A stretch of DNA of 64,000 nucleotides, taken from Channa striata (taxonomy: Eukaryota; Chordata; Actinopteri; Anabantiformes; Channidae). The stretch lies in NCBI GenBank assembly GCA_033026295.1, contig CM065184.1, positions 10,171,501 through 10,235,500 of the forward strand, read 5' to 3'. Positions 24,722 through 35,405 of the stretch are shown piece after piece. Every line of letters starts with the position of its first letter. The stretch's first letter is position 1. Below the pieces are notes generated by a model, which was not told the DNA's origin, did not search any database, and was given only the letters and a program-made list of their open reading frames with translations. A program made the translations under genes and the position numbers.

Positions 24722-26195
24722 AGCAATGCAAACATTGGCCGCCAGTAGTGTCCATCACACAAGAGCTGACTGGAGCAACACCTGCTGGCATGAATCTAAA
24801 GCTGCAGTCGGAAACAGGCAGCGGTGGATTTCTCATGGTGACGTGTTTTGGGGCTTACAGTCATTGTAAGTGCTTTAGTGTATGTGGGAGCACAGCGAAG
24901 CCAGGCTCATGTTGAGCCTTATAGCCATTCCAGCAGCACACACATTTTTAAAAATGTCTTTGATACCAATATACTGTCTGTGAACTTTGATGGTCCAACA
25001 ACATACCGGACAATTACTGCTCAGCAGCAGCAATAAACAAAATCAGCGCTTTTTTTTTTTTTCCCCAACAGTACATAACTGTACTTGTGTATATGCCCCG
25101 TGGTTACTTGAGATCTGGAGTCTGGAGTCTATAATTTTAATACATAATATGAGCCAAGGGAATTGTTGCGGGACGCTTGTCTGAAACTTCAAATCCCATG
25201 AGGCTCAGTGCAATTAGACAGATAAAAAGTGCAATTACCCTTTTGTTGTTGTTCTATTCTGTAGTTCTGTACTGGTGTTTCATGTCCAGGGTGTCCTCTG
25301 GTTCTAACTGATTACTTCTTCATTTTGTGTTGTATTTATTTTTAAACAAACAAAAAGGAAAAAAAAAAACAGTACAATTTGTTCATTTAAAAGCATCTTT
25401 CATTAGTATTTTTATGCAACTTACACGCTTTCCCAGGCACAAATATGACACTGTTGGACTTGTTTTGTATTTTAAAGTTGTAAAAATCTTGGTTTGTTGG
25501 ACCTTTATGTAAAAATGTGCTTTCTTCTTAGTTTTTGAAATGCTTGTTGAATTCTGTGCTTTAATGTGCAGAATTAAACACTGAAAACAGGAAATGTAAA
25601 ATGGTTTCCTAGAGGAAAAGGGAAATAACAATAAGTTGGATTGTAGATTGTGCTTTTTTATTATTATTATTTCTAATCATAGGAGCTGGCTCCTTCAGTG
25701 AAGTGTGAGACAGAAGTTATGATGAAGAATGAGGCCACATCACCATGTTTTTTAAAAACAGGCATTTAACTTTCAGACATCTGCTTTTTCATTCATTCTC
25801 ACTTCTTTGTGTCTCTATTTACCACCAACTGTTTTCTTCATTTTATAATTCTATTGAGCGGGACATTGAGAGAGAAGGAACTGTACTCTCTTGGCCTCAT
25901 TATTCCAGTATTTTACCTCTTGAGTTTGGATTTTTCTACCTTTGACCTGTCACTTTATATTTTGTCTGGGAATATTGTAACTTGCATAAAGCTACACTTG
26001 TTTACTACTGACTGGACTTGAACATATGACTGTTCCCTGTCTTATGATCTCATTCCACCAGTTTGTCTGTGAATTTACTTTGGAATAGTAACTGTAAAAA
26101 ATTTGGTAAAAGTACTTCTGTTTTTAAAAAAATGTTGATGTGTTTCAGTTTAATTTCTCATGTTTGAACAAAGTATGTAGAATTTAAAAGAACCA

Positions 26196-26201
26196 AATAA
26201 A
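26196..26201 (+). terminator. marchf8: distal AATAAA polyadenylation signal
   Basis: A canonical hexamer followed by T-rich sequence (attacttttacttttaag), the expected downstream element. It lies about 540 nt from the convergent alox5 stop codon and is the likely main 3' end of marchf8. Confidence 0.6.
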
Positions 26202-26249
26202 AATTACTTTTACTTTTAAGTCTTTTTAATTGTATAAATCATATGTTCT

Positions 26250-26400
26250 GTAGGTGTTAAGGTGCTGCTCAGTGGCAACTAGACGTACTTGTTGTTCTTG
26301 AAGACATTTTAGGTCTCATCTGAAAAGCTTCATCATTTCCGATGACATGGCTCTGTTTTGAATTTAAATGCCACCTTAACAGGAGTTGTTGGTATCAGTG
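26250..26400. repeat. degenerate fish interspersed repeat (possible)
   Basis: The segment with gaagacattttaggtctcat and gaaaagcttcatcatttc resembles a widespread fish element that contains a 'gaagacgtttcgtctctcatccaagaagcttc'-like core. The match is from memory and diverged, so the family is not named. Confidence 0.3.
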
Positions 26401-26736
26401 AGGCTATTACAGAATATATAAAAAGGTTAATGTAGCTCTGTTTCATTTTGATTTATTCAGGGATAACCATTGTCCTCTTTTTTCCAGGTGAGTAGAAATT
26501 AAGACATTAACTAGCTTTCACCCAAATAAATGACAAAACAATTCAGAAGCAATGTGAGGTTTGAAAAACGACTGGCTATGGCACATGTATTTGAATATAC
26601 AGAAATATGGAATAATTCTATAGTAGAAGAGATTTCTAATATTGCATTTTTACAGGTCAGTGGCATAAAACTTGCAAATAGCAGAACATCTCACTGCTAT
26701 GTGCAAAATGTTAGAGATATGATAACAGAAGTGAGC

Positions 26737-26742
26737 TTTATT
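26737..26742 (-). terminator. alox5: AATAAA overlapping the alox5 stop codon
   Basis: On the minus strand the last A of the TAA stop is also the first A of AATAAA. If used it gives an unusually short 3' UTR. The next minus-strand hexamer is at 26457-26452. Confidence 0.45.
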
Positions 26743-26921
26743 TAAACGGCAACGCTGTTTGGGATTTTGTCAGGCGACATGTTATAGTACGGGAGCTTCT
26801 TTCCGTCATTCCTCATCTTGATGGAGCGGGATATCTCTGCCAGCTGCTTCCTGAACTTCTCCATGGCCGCCTTCACTGGTTTCTCTATGAAGTGCTCATC
26901 AGGATACATCCCCAAGTACAG
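26742..26921 (-). CDS. alox5: alox5 exon 14 and stop
   Basis: 180 nt including TAA at 26744-26742. It encodes LYLGMYPDEHFIEKPVKAAM and LPYYNMSPDKIPNSVAV. Ser664 of the SP motif (ERK2 site, Ser663 without Met) is kept. The lysine triplet near 654-656 is Asp-Gly-Lys, and the terminal iron-ligand residue is Val. Confidence 0.97.
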   Translation of the reverse strand: MYLGMYPDEHFIEKPVKAAMEKFRKQLAEISRSIKMRNDGKKLPYYNMSPDKIPNSVAV

Positions 26922-29900
26922 CTGCAGGAAGAAAGGGCACAGGTCAGTCAACCAGAGGCACACTGCAGTGGTATAAGCACATTGTGAAGCTTCCTGGGAA
27001 ATAAGAAATTAGAGTTTGTGATTGTTTTGGCTGATCCTTAAACCGAGCCAATTGTAGTGAGACGTGTGTGCGAATGATTGCCTGTGTGTTTGGACACGGT
27101 CTTTTTTTTTTTTTTTTTTCTTTACCTCATTTTCCTGGTACTGGCTCAGAGCCCAGACAGCCCCTAGGTGCCAGCTGGAGCGTCCGCGATCAGGCAGGCT
27201 CTCAATGATCATGTCCACGTTAGCCAAGCCCTTCTGGTTAGGAGGAGGCTTCCGCATGGTAGATGGAGCATTTGGGATCCAGGAGCACCAGTCGTACTAC
27301 ACAATGCACACAGACATACAGTTTGCACATGTACGTATTTGCTCAAGTACTATTATTAAGTAAAAACTTGAATGTTTCTATTTTCTGCCCTTATACACTG
27401 AATTTTAGAGGGGAATTATTTATTTTTTACTTATATGATAAGATTTGAAAATTCAACATTTTGTTAAAAGATTAAACCACTGGTTTCCAATTGTTTTTGT
27501 AAAGAGTAAAATTCTAATTGCATTAATGCATCATTAAAAATCTAATAATGTACCAAATGTATCAGTGTTAGGGCCGTTTTTCTCCAGACCCAGAACAGTT
27601 AGCTGATTTAGTTAATTGAACACACACACACACCACATGCTCTGTGCTTGCTGAACAGCTTGGCAGTCATAACTGTCAATAATGCCTGTCAATTATTCTA
27701 CAACAATTCAGCCACAAGATGTAATTTTTATAATATTTTGTAAATCATTTTTACAAAATGAAAAGTTGAATGTCAGCTTCCTGACCGTCTTATTACTCAC
27801 CTGTCCGAAGTTGACAGCTGCATGCTGGGCTGAAGCAGTGAAGATAATGACGGTCAGATACTCGATCAACTCTTCACGTGATTTCAGGGATTTAGGAAAC
27901 TCTGTGCACAGATTGGGGCCAGACATTGTTGACAAAGTAAGCTCAAGTCCTTACAAAACACTTTTTCTTGTGCAATAAATGCTTGCAATTTATTTTGCAC
28001 AATGCACGCAAATAGGTGAAATGCAGGAAGGATATTACAGAAAATCAGTGACTCCATCAGAGTCCTGCGGATTCTTCACCCTTAAGTCGTGTCTGTGTCA
28101 AAGCAGATCTGAATTCATAAAAACGTCTATTCTCTGTCTGGCATAGAAATGGTTAACGGTCTGCACTTATATAGCACTTTTCTACCTATTAGCATTCAAA
28201 AGGCTTTACACTGCTTCTCATTCACACTCATAGACCAACGGGGGAGCTGCTCTGCAGGCAGCTCACCGGGAGCAGCTAAGTGGAGGTTCAGTTCCCACTT
28301 TGAGCCAGGGATTGAACCAGCAACTGTATGTTTGCTGGACAACCACTCTACCTCCTGAGCCTCATAAGAAAATAGACTCCATCTAGATCTGGCATTTTGT
28401 GCGTTTTTGCAATGCTCAAAAGAAACATTATGCAGCAGGACACCTGTAATGTGTACCCACCACAGTCATCAAAGTCCTGCATCCCAAAGCTGCACACATC
28501 CTTGATGAAGGCCTGAATTTCATCATCTCCCTGCACATTTTCATCACTGGTGTAGTAAATACACACCACATCAGACACAAAACTGTCGAGAAGAAAACAG
28601 GACAGCAGTCACGTATAGAGGAAACAAAAAACCCTTAACCTCATTTTAACCCCCCCACTTCTCTCGCTCTCACACACACACACATCAGAAATGTTTCACA
28701 AGCTCTCATTTTGTTTTTTTTTTTGTGTTTTATCACTATTTTCTCACTGTCTATCATTGCTGCCCATGCAAACTCTAAAGCGTTGGTCCTCACCTCTTGG
28801 TAGCCTCCCACACCCTGTAGCCATCGTCTCTGTAGAAGTAAGTGGGCAGCTCCTCTTTGTTGTCCATCCCGCGGGCTTTGATCATATCAGGAAAGCACAG
28901 AGACCTGAAGGTCAGAGACTTCATGGCCCTTTGAACGAGCTGGACATGACCCCCTCCACCTGTTGCATTTGCCTTGGAGCAGAAAGAACAGCATCATCAC
29001 ACCATATGCCTTCAGTTTATTTAGGCATTTTTAATGCTTTATTTTCATGCAAGCCTGTGCTTAACTGCCCATTAACTAATGCAGCAGATTCTATTTAAAG
29101 CTAAGAAATCCGACTAGAAACAGTCAACCCCCATTCTGTCTTGCTGCATTTCTGCCTTCCTCTTTCTACACTGATCCTCTACACAGTCACACACTCACCT
29201 TGTCGAAGATACCATACTCACAGATGAGCTGCTCTCTGGCCTTTGTGTTGATAGCGATGGTAAAACGAACGTGTGGGATAAGTAGCTGGAAGGAAGAACA
29301 TCTATCCATAAATCAATCCAGCAATCAGCTGATCCCTCAAGCAATTCAAAAGTCAATATTTTACCTTATACACAGGATGAACGGCAGGGAGCTGCCTGTA
29401 CATGGCAATAGCAAACACCTCTGTCATCAGGTGTGTCCGGAGCAGGTGTGTAATGGTCTGGTGGTACTGGAAGTCCGCAGAGCGGACCCAGATCTTGGCC
29501 AGCAGCCAGTCATACTGGCCATCAGTAGGCAGGAAGATTGGGCTGTTTTCACCTGAAGTCTGGCTAAGCTGGAAAAGTCAGAGGATGATGACATAAAATT
29601 GATTCATACTGAAATGTCAGCTGGAAAAGGAAATGTTTCCCTCATGAAGAAAAGTGCTTTCAGAAAGTTTTCATACCTTCTTCGGTTTTTCTAGTTTAGT
29701 TATGTCGCGGCCTGATTCTGCACTTCATTCATTATTTACTTCATTAATATACACCCAGTGTCCCATAATGACGAAGTAAAAACAGAATTATAGAAACGGA
29801 AAGGAAAAAACTAAAGTATCACATGTTCACAAGTATGCAGACACTTTACTCAGCACTTTGCTGAAGCACGTCTTTTGGAGTATTACACGATAATCTTTGC

Positions 29901-32900
29901 ACACCTGGACTGGGGGATTTTCTGCCATTCTCAAGCTCAGTCGGGTTGGGACAATCAGTGCACAACCATTTTCAGGTCTCTCCAGAGATGTTCTGTAAGC
30001 GTCAAGTCACTGTAGGTAAGTCACAGAGTTTTCCCCAAGACACTCGTGTGGTGTTTGTGGTCTCAGGATCGTTGTCATGTTAGAAGGTGAACCTTTCGAC
30101 CCAGTGTCAGGTCCTAAAGCAGGTCATGACCAGTGCCCAATTTCTTCCCGATATAACGTTTAGGCCGAAAAATTCAATCTCGCTTTCAGTCGAGAGAATT
30201 TAGTTCCTCACAGTCTGAGAGAGAGAGTGGAGGGCTGCAGCGAAGATTGTCTTTCTCTAACTTTGTCCCTTCCCCACACAGGATCTCTGTGTGATCTTAT
30301 TCAAAAAGTCACATCTCTTTCATCCCTTCTTGCAGTTTACCTGGACAACTAAGACTTATGGAGGCCACTGTGTTCTTGCGAACCCATATTGTGCAGCAGA
30401 ATGTTTTTGGAGCCTTACTCAGACCTGTGCCTTGCAGGCATCCTGTTTCTCAGCTCTACAGGCCGTTCTTTGACCCCATGGCTTTTGCTCTGATACAGTA
30501 CGCATTGTGTCAGCAGTTAGACCTTCTTTATTCATCCACCCATTATTTGTAACTGCTTATCCTGTTTAGTTAAGATATACTCTGTGTGTGTGTGTATAGA
30601 TATAGATATAGATATATAGATACATATATATAGATATAGATATAGATATATAGTATTTTGATATTCTTTTTTGCTGTACTCTGCACATTCACTGCTGCTG
30701 TAACAGGGAAATTTTTCCACTCTGGGACTAATAAAGGTTTATCATATCTTATCTTATCTTATCTTATATAAAAACATCTCAGCAACGATCAAGAGAAATG
30801 GAAGGCACCTTAGCTTGATAAGTGTTTTTGAGAAGGGTCTCAATATGTCTTATATTTTCCTTTTTCATCAATTTCTAAACATTTTTATTTTAAATTCTGT
30901 TTTCACTTTGTCATTATGGGGGACAGAGTATAGATTAATGAGAAAACAATTATTTGAATAACTTTAGTTACCAGGCTGCAAAATAACACAGCTATAAAAG
31001 TGGATGGGGTCTGAAATGAATGCATTGTAACATCGGTCGCCCTTCCTGTACCTGTATGGCTATGGGCAGGATCTTGTTCTGAGCGTTCTTGTAGAGCAGA
31101 CAGATCGGAGCTGCCAGGTACTGCGTCGTGCATGGGTCTGTGCTGTTCGGAGTGATGTCATCTATTATCTCGTAGTCTACTATGTAGACGTTACCAGCCT
31201 GGAGTCAGAACATTGCTTTACATTGCAGTGGTCAGACGGTACCTGACGTTCCATCTCTCTGTTTTTTTAGCTTAGAAATGGAAAAAGCTGTGAAGAAACA
31301 GATTTAATCATATCCACCTCTATTTCCTGCTCCAGAGTCAGATCCCTCTCCAGGCTGACAGAAACCATCTCGTGGGTGACAGGAAACTTGTCAGGAAGTT
31401 TATTGCATTTTTTGATCAGCACGGGGTTACAGCCATTCAGGAACTGGTATCCAAACATGAAGTCTTCCTTCCAGTGTTCCATGACATACTCTAAAATGAT
31501 AAAACATCATATTAATATAATATTATATGATATAATAATATCATGTTATATAAATAAAGCAACATGTGATACCTGAGATTGTGTTTTTGATTCTCACAAA
31601 GATCCTCTCAAAGTCACTGAAGTCACTCCATGAAGACTGGAACATGTGCATGAACTGGTTCACAAACAGGTTCTCTATTCTGAAAATGCAGAGTTTTGAT
31701 CATCATCACCGTCAGTCTTAAAACTAAAGACAAATTATCTGAAATTATTTTCATGTCATACGTCAAATACTGCAATTTAAATGAATTAATAGAAGATAAA
31801 TTATGGGCTATATTTATAGGTTATCATTTCTGCAGCATTAAATGCACATTTACTTCTATAATTTCTGTCTGTACCTTGAAAGGTCACTATGACAATTACG
31901 GCCTCTTTAGTCCCTCAATCATTATCATGCACGATTTCCAAAACTTTAATCTTTGCCATTTTGAGATTTGTTCAGAACTACTACTTGATGCAAACAGTTG
32001 TGCCTTAGTTTTGTTTTGTGCCATTGTGTGTACAGTAAATTCAAGTTCATGCTTGCATAAAAACCCAATGCAAATGTGCCTGTCGATAAACACACAATAC
32101 TTCCTCTGTTTTTCAAGGTCATTCCGAGTCCAGAGAATAGAGGCATCTTACAGGACTGTAGCTCAACACTAGAAAGTTTTGCATTGAAAAACGTTTCTGT
32201 TCTGCCCCGAGTGCCACCCTGTTGAAGCTTTAATGAAACAGGGGGAGCACATACGCCTTACTGTAGTTCAATACGAAGTCCACTCCCTTCTCACTGTCGA
32301 ACTGGATGTCCCGGGGCAAATCTTTGTGCCTGTTAGAATCTATGCTCATAGGAAATCCAGGCTGCCACTCCTTCCACCTATAAAACACACCAGCGGTTTT
32401 AGTGAACAGGCCCACTTTAATACGAGATCTGTGTAGAGTGAATTTCACCTGTAGGTCTTTCGCCTCATTTCAAGCTCTTTTTGTCTGTGCTGCTTGACCA
32501 GGCTGGTCTTATCATCCTGAGGCAGATGTGCTACAACAGACGCAGAGGAGGAACAACGAGGAACAGAGCTCATTTGATTAACCTGTATGTTTAGATGCAG
32601 ACCCAGACTGCTCTGAACTATAGGGCACAGGTAATTTGTTAGGGAAAAAATAATTACTGCTACCTTGTCCATCCCGCAGCACCACTTCCTTATCATCCAC
32701 CAGCCAGCGGAAGCAGGGGAACTCCACATAGTCTCCAGATGGAGTCTTGACAGTTATGTACCTGCAGTACCAGTCATCCAGCACCCAGTACTTCTTCTTT
32801 TCGATCTTCACCAACACGATATCACCCAAGTCTTCGCCAACTCTCACATCGTAAGAGTCCACCTGCAAATTTAGTAGACTGCTAAATAAATACTATGTGC

Positions 32901-33821
32901 AGCAGAATGGCATCATTTAATACATGGTTGTCTGTAAGTTTTTAGTAGATTGCAAATGGTGAGATTAATTTTACATCTTACCACGTATATATGGTAACAC
33001 TGGAATTCAGAATACAGGCCTACATAAAACACAGCATATCTTTTGTAAAGAGCTTTTTTTTTGCCTTAGTTACGCTATTAGCCAGTCAAAAAAAAATAAA
33101 AAAAAAAAAAAATGTATACAACATTTTAGGTTTTATTGGGACACGTCTTAACAGTTTCAAGTTATAAGCTGTATGAATTTTTTTTTATTTTGTAAATTAA
33201 AAATTAAGATCTTCAGCTGACTGGTCGTTCAACAGGCTTACAAACTCTGTATGCTTAGCAGCCTCACTTCCAATATTCAAAAATACTGCTCAAACTATTC
33301 TTTAACAATTTTCCTTGACTTAAATTATTTACTTGGGCTTCTATCACTTGTAAGTAACTTTGGATAAAAGCATCTGCCAAAAAACAAAATTTAATGTGAA
33401 TTTACAAAAAAATTCTTTTCACTTTATTTTAAAAGGTGATCTGCAAAATCTTACAGAAATGTCCTCTTTGGGCAAAACTACTGTTGTTTTTGTATGACAG
33501 TATCTACCAATTACTATGAATTTTAGATTTGACTTTGTGAGATTTTAATTTATTAGTTAAATTTAAAAGACCTCTTACTCATTACAATCACACACAATGT
33601 GTAGATGTTGAAGCTCATTATTCACCAAAAAGATTAAATATTATCCATATCCGCAGTGTAGCATCACTTACCGCCCCCCTCTCAAAGTCATTGTATAAAG
33701 GTTTGTCCAGCAGTGTTCTCTCACTGCACTGCTCCGTGCCCACCAATGTAATATAGATATAGTCATCTGTTCCCGCAAACCACTGATTCCCTGTGGCAAC
33801 AGTCACTGTGTAAGTCGGCAT
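26742..33821 (-). CDS. alox5: arachidonate 5-lipoxygenase, complete (14 exons, 674 aa)
   Basis: Non-heme iron dioxygenase that turns arachidonate into 5-HPETE and then leukotriene A4, working at the nuclear envelope with FLAP. Exons, in order: 33821-33672, 32862-32664, 32530-32449, 32377-32255, 31679-31573, 31490-31318, 31198-31052, 29568-29365, 29285-29199, 28972-28794, 28582-28461, 27901-27801, 27296-27126, 26921-26742. They sum to 2025 nt, giving 674 residues, the human length. The N-terminal PLAT/C2-like domain keeps the membrane-contact Trp residues (QWF, KYW, FRW). Iron ligands fall at H368, H373, H551, N555 and the C-terminal residue, here Val674 instead of Ile. The cork motif DFVLNY and the pocket motif ANATGGGGH are kept. 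The regulatory Ser524/NLS segment is changed (see findings). It is convergent with marchf8, as beside human ALOX5. Confidence 0.98.
27126..27296 (-). CDS. alox5: alox5 exon 13
   Basis: 171 nt. It encodes YDWCSWIPNAPSTMRKPPPN and SLPDRGRSSWHLGAVWALSQ, ending YQENE. A poly-T tract at about 27102-27119 lies just downstream in the intron. Confidence 0.97.
27801..27901 (-). CDS. alox5: alox5 exon 12 (iron-binding His/Asn)
   Basis: 101 nt. It encodes EFPKSLKSREELIEYLTVII and FTASAQHAAVNFGQ, with iron ligands H551 and N555. Confidence 0.98.
28150..28364. mobile_element. fish SINE-like interspersed repeat in alox5 intron 11
   Basis: The stretch tatatagcacttttctacct, aaggctttacactgcttctc, attcacactcatagacc, ccagggattgaaccagcaac and ctctacctcctgagcc is the ordered core of a very common fish repeat. 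Recognition is by pattern; the family name is not asserted. Confidence 0.6.
28461..28582 (-). CDS. alox5: alox5 exon 11
   Basis: 122 nt. It encodes SFVSDVVCIYYTSDENVQGD, DEIQAFIKDV and CSFGMQDFDDC. The last residues replace the human RGRKSS basic/serine segment (see finding). Confidence 0.96.
28794..28972 (-). CDS. alox5: alox5 exon 10 (substrate pocket)
   Basis: 179 nt. It opens with ANATGGGGHVQLVQRAMKSL, the pocket segment that sets 5-position specificity (Ala-Asn-Ala in human 5-LOX), and ends YFYRDDGYRVWEATK. Confidence 0.97.
29199..29285 (-). CDS. alox5: alox5 exon 9
   Basis: 87 nt. It encodes LLIPHVRFTIAINTKAREQL and ICEYGIFDK; phase 0 at both ends, matching human. Confidence 0.97.
29365..29568 (-). 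CDS. alox5: alox5 exon 8 (iron-binding His)
   Basis: 204 nt. It encodes LSQTSGENSPIFLPTDGQYD and the helix YHQTITHLLRTH, in which H368 and H373 are two iron ligands and H363 is the conserved second-sphere His. It ends RQLPAVHPVYK. Confidence 0.98.
30595..30653. repeat. TAGATA simple repeat
   Basis: An imperfect hexamer/tetramer TAGATA array directly after a short TG run. Confidence 0.85.
30741..30768. repeat. ATCTT pentamer repeat
   Basis: Four consecutive ATCTT units flanked by diverged units, at the probable retroelement 3' end. Confidence 0.8.
31052..31198 (-). CDS. alox5: alox5 exon 7
   Basis: 147 nt, phase 0 at both ends. It encodes AGNVYIVDYEIIDDI through LAAPICLLYKNAQNKILPI, ending AIQ; flanked by a clean acceptor and gtacag donor. 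Confidence 0.97.
31318..31490 (-). CDS. alox5: alox5 exon 6
   Basis: 173 nt. It encodes EYVMEHWKEDFMFGYQFLNG, CNPVLIKKC, and ends LERDLTLEQEIE. Thr272 stands where human has the MK2 target Ser (Ser271 without Met), still phosphorylatable in principle. Confidence 0.97.
31573..31679 (-). CDS. alox5: alox5 exon 5
   Basis: 107 nt. It encodes IENLFVNQFMHMFQSSWSDF, SDFERIFVRIKNTIS. Length and phases match the human exon. Confidence 0.97.
32255..32377 (-). CDS. alox5: alox5 exon 4
   Basis: 123 nt. It encodes WKEWQPGFPMSID, DLPRDIQFDSEKG and the active-site cork segment DFVLNYSK, with the Phe and Tyr cork residues kept. The donor is gtatgt. Confidence 0.97.
32449..32530 (-). CDS. alox5: alox5 exon 3
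   Basis: 82 nt, the same length as the human exon. It encodes AHLPQDDKTSLVKQHRQKEL and EMRRKTY, the linker from the PLAT domain to the catalytic domain. Confidence 0.96.
32664..32862 (-). CDS. alox5: alox5 exon 2
   Basis: 199 nt, phase 0 in, 1 out. It encodes VDSYDVRVGEDLGDI through EVVLRDGQ, completing the PLAT domain, with KYWVLDDWY and FRW Trp residues conserved. Confidence 0.97.
33347..33401 (+). mobile_element. short SINE/LINE tail relic in alox5 intron 1
   Basis: cttgtaagtaactttggata then aaagcatctgcc is a diverged copy of the tail shared by many fish SINEs and LINEs (ttgtaagtcgctttggataa then aagcgtctgc). Only the tail is recognisable. Confidence 0.6.
33672..33821 (-). CDS. alox5: alox5 exon 1
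   Basis: ATG at 33821 begins MPTYTVTVATGNQWFAGTDD, matching the human start. The exon has 50 codons and ends with donor gtaagt. It encodes the first strands of the PLAT domain, with the membrane-contact Trp of QWF. An in-frame upstream ATG ten codons earlier is not used by homology. Confidence 0.97.
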
Positions 33822-35275
33822 GGTGGATGAGCAGATTCCAAAAATGTCCAAATGCCTGCTAAAGATGGAAAATATCTGCAGGCAAGCAGCTCACCGTCCA
33901 CCTGCAGTACGTTTGACTCAAGGTTTTAGCAAAAGTAACCTTCCACTTCTTGCTTAACTGCGTTTCTCTTTGACTGACGAGTACTTCTCACTTCTGCTCA
34001 CTTCCCTTCCATAAATGCTGCAAAACACCAAGAAAATGTGTAATCAAACAAAAGAGGGAGGTGCAGGACAAGGGCAAGCTCTCACCCCTGAGTTGGAGGA
34101 GTGATCTCCACCCTTTTAGTCTAAATGAGCTCAGAATATAATACAACTCATCTTCCTGCATTTGTGTTATCAAATTTCCAGCTTATGGTCATGAATGTGG
34201 CCGTAGGAAAAGGTGTCTTATAAATCAAAATCATTTTCTTTCTCTAGCAGCATCAGGAGGGTGTAGTAAAACGATTCCCTGCATTTTAACCAATAAACAG
34301 TGTTTTCATTTGAGCGAACCGTAAATAACTAATGATGTGGAAATGAAATGCACCAAAAAACATGTGACCCATCTTTTACACATCACATTTACCAGTCAAA
34401 TCAGTGTGTGACATCGGACAACAGAAGGCAGTGTACTCCAGTGTGAATGACAAAAATGCAAATGCATGAGAGTCACTCTGTGGTTTCATACACAAAACTG
34501 TAACACCAGCCTTAACAAGGGTATGTATGTGTGCACCTCCAATTGGCAAAAAACATATTTTCTGCTGCATTCACTTACTGTCTCTTCCCATTCAGTTAAA
34601 AACATGGTGTTACAGTATGACACACAGTACAAGGCACAATCAGCCAGGAGCTCAAAATTTAAAGGCATAAAAAAGATACGAGGCTTGTTTCAAACGGTTT
34701 ACATATGATATAATTAAAATTTGCAGACAAAAAGTGAATATGTACAAAACATATATATGAAAAACAAAAAAAGGCTTTTGTATTGTTCCGTCATTCTAAA
34801 AAAAAAAAACACCCTTCAGCCACATCTAACAGAGCCTTATAAAGTAATGCAGCATACTATTACATACATTATATATGTACGTCATATATATGTATAATGT
34901 TTTTATATATATATATTTATTAATTCATTATATTACTGATAGTCTGCTGTAGTGGGCACTAGAAACAGTGCTGATTTGTTCTTGCAGTATCAATATACAA
35001 AAACAAACATTAACAGCATTAGTGAAAACATATGTATGATATGGAAGCAAAGATAGAAATCCAAAAAGCTTCAGTGCTCAGCAGTACTGTAGACGACTTG
35101 TAGCTATCACCATCACCATCTCCAGCGAGTGTGTAATTATACTCTTAAGCCCAGACAGGTGGCCACAGTTGGACAGTGTAATCCATACTGCAACACATAC
35201 TTGGCAATCAAGAGATGCATATACACTCAGCCAGCAGTTTATAAGATACACCAAGCTCAAACTACAGTAATGCAG

Positions 35276-35281
35276 TTTATT
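35276..35281 (-). terminator. slc25a16: candidate slc25a16 polyadenylation signal
   Basis: TTTATT on the plus strand (AATAAA on minus), 1.68 kb past the slc25a16 stop. Not distinguishable from the alternative at 34921-34916 by sequence alone. Confidence 0.35.
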
Positions 35282-35386
35282 AAAGCAGCAGTCCTCCAAT
35301 AAATCCTCCCTTCACAAAGGTCGTAGAATTCAATAAAAAAAATTCAATAAAAGAATTTTATTGAAACTGTTGATTGAGCTGTATGA

Positions 35387-35405
35387 TCTCTCTCTCTCTC
35401 TCTCT
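35387..35405. repeat. TC microsatellite
   Basis: About nine TC units. Confidence 0.85.

Larger units (their letters stand above)
22979..26215 (+). other. marchf8: marchf8 3' UTR
   Basis: The region after the stop has no recognisable gene. It contains a CA repeat at 23350-23373, A-rich tracts near 24072-24115 and two consensus AATAAA signals (24716-24721 and 26196-26201). The distal signal would give a UTR of about 3.2 kb; long 3' UTRs are usual for this gene family. The exact cleavage sites are inferred, not seen. Confidence 0.65.
30525..30775 (+). mobile_element. retroelement 3' tail nested in the TIR relic
   Basis: The stretch tccacccattatttgtaac, tgcttatcctgtttag, a simple repeat block, then ggactaataaaggtttatc and four ATCTT units, looks like the 3' end of a fish LINE-type element, which typically ends in short tandem repeats. 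The class is inferred from the tail pattern only. Confidence 0.4.
29741..30942. mobile_element. degenerate DNA-transposon relic with terminal inverted repeats, in alox5 intron 7
   Basis: The left end (29741-29791) and right end (30891-30942) are imperfect inverted copies about 50 bp long. Each contains TCATTAATnTA, then cccataatgacnaagt and aaaacagaatt when read inward. Between them the sequence includes a fish-repeat-like stretch (ggtctctccagagatgttc, gttgtcatgttagaaggtga). No transposase frame survives. It interrupts an intron only, not coding sequence. Confidence 0.65.

Noticed and set aside
31696..32172. 158-codon open frame in alox5 intron 4
   Set aside because: Lies on the strand opposite to alox5, with AT-rich composition and no domain.
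34863..34920. AT-rich palindromic stretch as an origin or element end
   Set aside because: Arms are imperfect and built mainly from TA repeats; expected in low-complexity DNA.
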